A stretch of 16,254 nucleotides of DNA from Rickettsiales bacterium (lineage in GTDB: Bacteria; Pseudomonadota; Alphaproteobacteria; TMED109). The DNA is taken from contig NZIN01000052.1 in the NCBI GenBank assembly GCA_002689905.1, positions 1-16,254 on the forward strand, written 5' to 3'. Shown here piece after piece: positions 14,516 through 16,254 of this stretch (positions are counted from its first letter, which is position 1; every line of letters begins with the position of its first letter). The position numbers were made by a program, and so were the translations under genes. Under the pieces are notes generated by a model. That model was not told the DNA's origin. It ran no database searches and was given only the letters and a program-made list of their open reading frames with translations.

Positions 14516-15943
14516 ATGAAAAATGAATTATATAAATTATCAGCTACTGATTTAATAAAAATGTATCAAAGTAGAAAAACTAATCCATTAGAAGTTTCTT
14601 TGGAAATAATTAAACAATTAGATAATAAAAATCCCCAATTAAATGCTTTTGTCTGCTTCGATAAGGAAAAAATATTACAACAAGCAAAATTATCCTCAGA
14701 ACGTTGGAGCGCTGGAAAAGTTCAAGGTATTTTAGATGGAGTACCAATTAGTATTAAAGATTTATTAGTTACAAAAGATTATCCTACAAGAAGGGGATCA
14801 TTTATTGAAAGCTTGCCAACTACAAGTGACCAAGATGCTCCAGTGGTAAAAAAAATTCTAGAACAAGGCGGTATAGTTTTAGGTAAAACTACAACTCCTG
14901 AGTTTGGACATAAGGGAACTACACAAAGTAAAAAATATGGGGCTACTTTAAATCCATGGAATACCAAACTGAATTCAGGCGGAAGTTCAGGAGGTTCTGC
15001 TACAGCTGTTGCAGCTGGAATGGGTCCCTTATCTATAGGTACAGATGGAGGTGGATCTGTTAGAATACCTTGTAGTTTTTGTGGATTATTTGGACATAAG
15101 CCTACTTTTGGGAAAGTGCCGGCCTATCCTATTTCCCCATTTGGCACAGTAGCAAATATAGGCCCAATTAGTAGAACTGTTGCAGACGGGGGACTTTTAA
15201 TGAATGTTATTGCAAAACCAGATAAAGATGATTGGTACTCTCTGCCTTACGATAAACATAATTATAATGAATTTGATTTAAATGATGTTAAGAATTTAAA
15301 AATTGGTGTTTTTAAATATTGGGGTATGAAAAACTTTTTTAATCAAATTTCCTTAGAAAATTCTGTTGATGTTGTTTATGAAAATATTTTAAAAGAACTT
15401 AAAAAAGAAGGTTTACAATTAACTTTTGATAGCAAAATAATTTGGCCAAATAATCCAGCAGATATTTTTAAAACAATGTGGTATGTAGGAGCTGCAAATT
15501 TATCAAAAAAAATAGATAAGGAAGAATTTTCTAAAATAGATCAAAACTTTTTGCAATTCATTGGTGAGGGTAATAAATTTACTGTATTTGATTTCTTAGC
15601 TGCTGAAGCAAAAAGAGCTGAGAATGCTACATACTTATCTTATTTATTTGAAAAGTTTGATGTTCTAATAGGCCCAACAATGCCGGTTTTGCCTTTGGAA
15701 TGTGATGATATAATACCTAAAAATTATGAAAGTAAAGATTTATTTAGTTGGACTCCTTTTACCTATCCTTTTAATCTTACAAAACATCCTTCTTCAACAA
15801 TTAATTGTGGTTTTTCTAGTTCAGGTTTGCCGGTTGGAATTCAAGTAGTAGCACCTCACTATGAGGATAAAAGATGTTTTCAAATATCAGCATATTTGGA
15901 AAAAGTTTTTTCTTTAACAAATAAATGGCCAAAAAACATTTAA
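14516..15943 (+). CDS. Amidase signature family protein
   Basis: Cytoplasmic amide hydrolase of 475 residues, normal for the amidase signature (AS) family. The Ser-cisSer-Lys triad is complete: K81 in GVPISIKDLL, cis-serine S157 in SGGSSGGS, and nucleophile S181 in GTDGGGSVRIP; the 24-residue spacing between the serines matches the family. FCGLFGHKPTFGKVP follows. It is related to GatA (Glu-tRNA amidotransferase subunit A), but no gatB or gatC is present, and the C-terminal part (about 390-475, with PTMPVLPLE and SGLPVGIQVVAPHYED) fits stand-alone amidases of nitrogen-compound catabolism. The substrate is unknown. It is a monocistronic plus-strand gene, and its TAA overlaps the stop of the convergent glycosylase gene. 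Confidence 0.9.
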   Translation: MKNELYKLSATDLIKMYQSRKTNPLEVSLEIIKQLDNKNPQLNAFVCFDKEKILQQAKLSSERWSAGKVQGILDGVPISIKDLLVTKDYPTRRGSFIESLPTTSDQDAPVVKKILEQGGIVLGKTTTPEFGHKGTTQSKKYGATLNPWNTKLNSGGSSGGSATAVAAGMGPLSIGTDGGGSVRIPCSFCGLFGHKPTFGKVPAYPISPFGTVANIGPISRTVADGGLLMNVIAKPDKDDWYSLPYDKHNYNEFDLNDVKNLKIGVFKYWGMKNFFNQISLENSVDVVYENILKELKKEGLQLTFDSKIIWPNNPADIFKTMWYVGAANLSKKIDKEEFSKIDQNFLQFIGEGNKFTVFDFLAAEAKRAENATYLSYLFEKFDVLIGPTMPVLPLECDDIIPKNYESKDLFSWTPFTYPFNLTKHPSSTINCGFSSSGLPVGIQVVAPHYEDKRCFQISAYLEKVFSLTNKWPKNI

Positions 15944-16254
15944 TAAAGAACAACTTCTGGATCTATGCTTCTCCACAAATACCAGCTAGCTGTAGTACGC
16001 CAAGGTTTCCATCTCAATGAAAAATTTTCAGCATCATCCTTGGTTGGCCGAATGTTATTGAAATAATTTTTCCCCATAGCTTTTAGAAGGCCTATGTCAT
16101 CTGCAGAAAAAATATCTGGACGATTTAAACAAAAAATCATAAACATTTTAATACTCCAAGGACCTATGCCTTTGATATCTATTAAAAACGAGTATATTTC
16201 TTGATCATTTAAATTATTCCAATAATCATAAGAATTAAAATCTTTTAATTTTTC
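15940..16254 (-). CDS. DNA-3-methyladenine glycosylase II (AlkA-type), C-terminal part
   Basis: Base-excision repair glycosylase of the HhH-GPD superfamily that removes alkylated purines such as 3-methyladenine. The gene runs off the right edge; the frame is open from base 16254 to the TAA at 15940-15942, about 104 residues. The helix-hairpin-helix is IKGIGPWSIKMF (upstream of the internal ATG at 16146, which is therefore not the start), and the catalytic aspartate is in the following FSADDIGLLKA. RWKPWRTTASWYLWRS is the typical C-terminal block of bacterial AlkA-like enzymes; the ending is IDPEVVLY. It is convergent with the amidase gene, the two stop codons overlapping by 2 bp. The N-terminal half is not visible, so distinction from related MAG-type glycosylases is not absolute. 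Confidence 0.9.
   Translation of the reverse strand, partial: EKLKDFNSYDYWNNLNDQEIYSFLIDIKGIGPWSIKMFMIFCLNRPDIFSADDIGLLKAMGKNYFNNIRPTKDDAENFSLRWKPWRTTASWYLWRSIDPEVVLY

Noticed and set aside
14516..15943. Annotation of the amidase as GatA
   Set aside because: The signature triad is shared by the whole family; gatB and gatC are absent beside it and the C-terminal part fits stand-alone amidases.
1..16254. tRNA genes, CRISPR repeats, insertion sequences or prophage genes
   Set aside because: No cloverleaf-like segment, spaced direct repeat, terminal inverted repeat, transposase or integrase motif was seen; nearly all sequence is accounted for by conserved genes.

Overview
The window looks like a chromosomal segment of a streamlined, AT-rich alphaproteobacterium, probably free-living and marine. 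By eye the GC content is near 30%. On the calls below only about 180 of 16,254 bases are non-coding, genes abut or overlap, and TGA is used as a normal stop. The protein families fit Alphaproteobacteria: GCS2-type GshA, SoxXYZA, an AMACR-like CaiB family protein and a SixA-type phosphatase. The exact clade (SAR11-like, AEGEAN-169/HIMB59-like or another) cannot be fixed from sequence reading alone. I see no mobile element, CRISPR array, tRNA or rRNA.

Layout. (1) 1-437 (+): the 3' end of gshA (glutamate-cysteine ligase). (2) 449-5064 (-): a five-gene operon, transcribed as AMACR-like CoA transferase/racemase, 115-aa orphan, hisC, glutathione S-transferase, tldD; it runs convergently into gshA. 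(3) 5065-5134: a 70-bp divergent promoter region. (4) 5135-11191 (+): a tightly packed eight-gene operon, soxX-soxY-soxZ-soxA-cystathionine beta-synthase-cystathionine gamma-lyase-sixA-ispH, with junctions between an 11-bp overlap and a 3-bp gap. (5) 11166-14455 (-): a three-gene operon (DsbA-fold HCCA-isomerase-like protein, exported PDZ-like protein, dxs) whose 3' end overlaps ispH by 26 bp. (6) 14456-14515: a divergent 60-bp gap. (7) 14516-15943 (+): an amidase. (8) 15940-16254 (-): the C-terminal part of an AlkA-type DNA glycosylase.

How it fits together. The centre is sulfur metabolism. The periplasmic SoxAX cytochrome and SoxYZ carrier, for thiosulfate or persulfide oxidation, are co-transcribed with the two transsulfuration enzymes that convert homocysteine to cysteine and can release sulfide. 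No soxB, soxCD, soxV or soxW lies in the window, and SoxY ends in G-A-C-S rather than the usual G-G-C-G-G, so this Sox module is atypical as seen here. Glutathione genes (gshA, GST, a GST-kappa/DsbA-like isomerase) flank it. The first and last enzymes of the MEP isoprenoid pathway (dxs, ispH) meet tail to tail with overlapping coding ends. The window holds no clear wholly new system. The best leads are the sox-transsulfuration operon with its altered SoxY tail, the orphan ORF before hisC, and the exported PDZ-like protein upstream of dxs.
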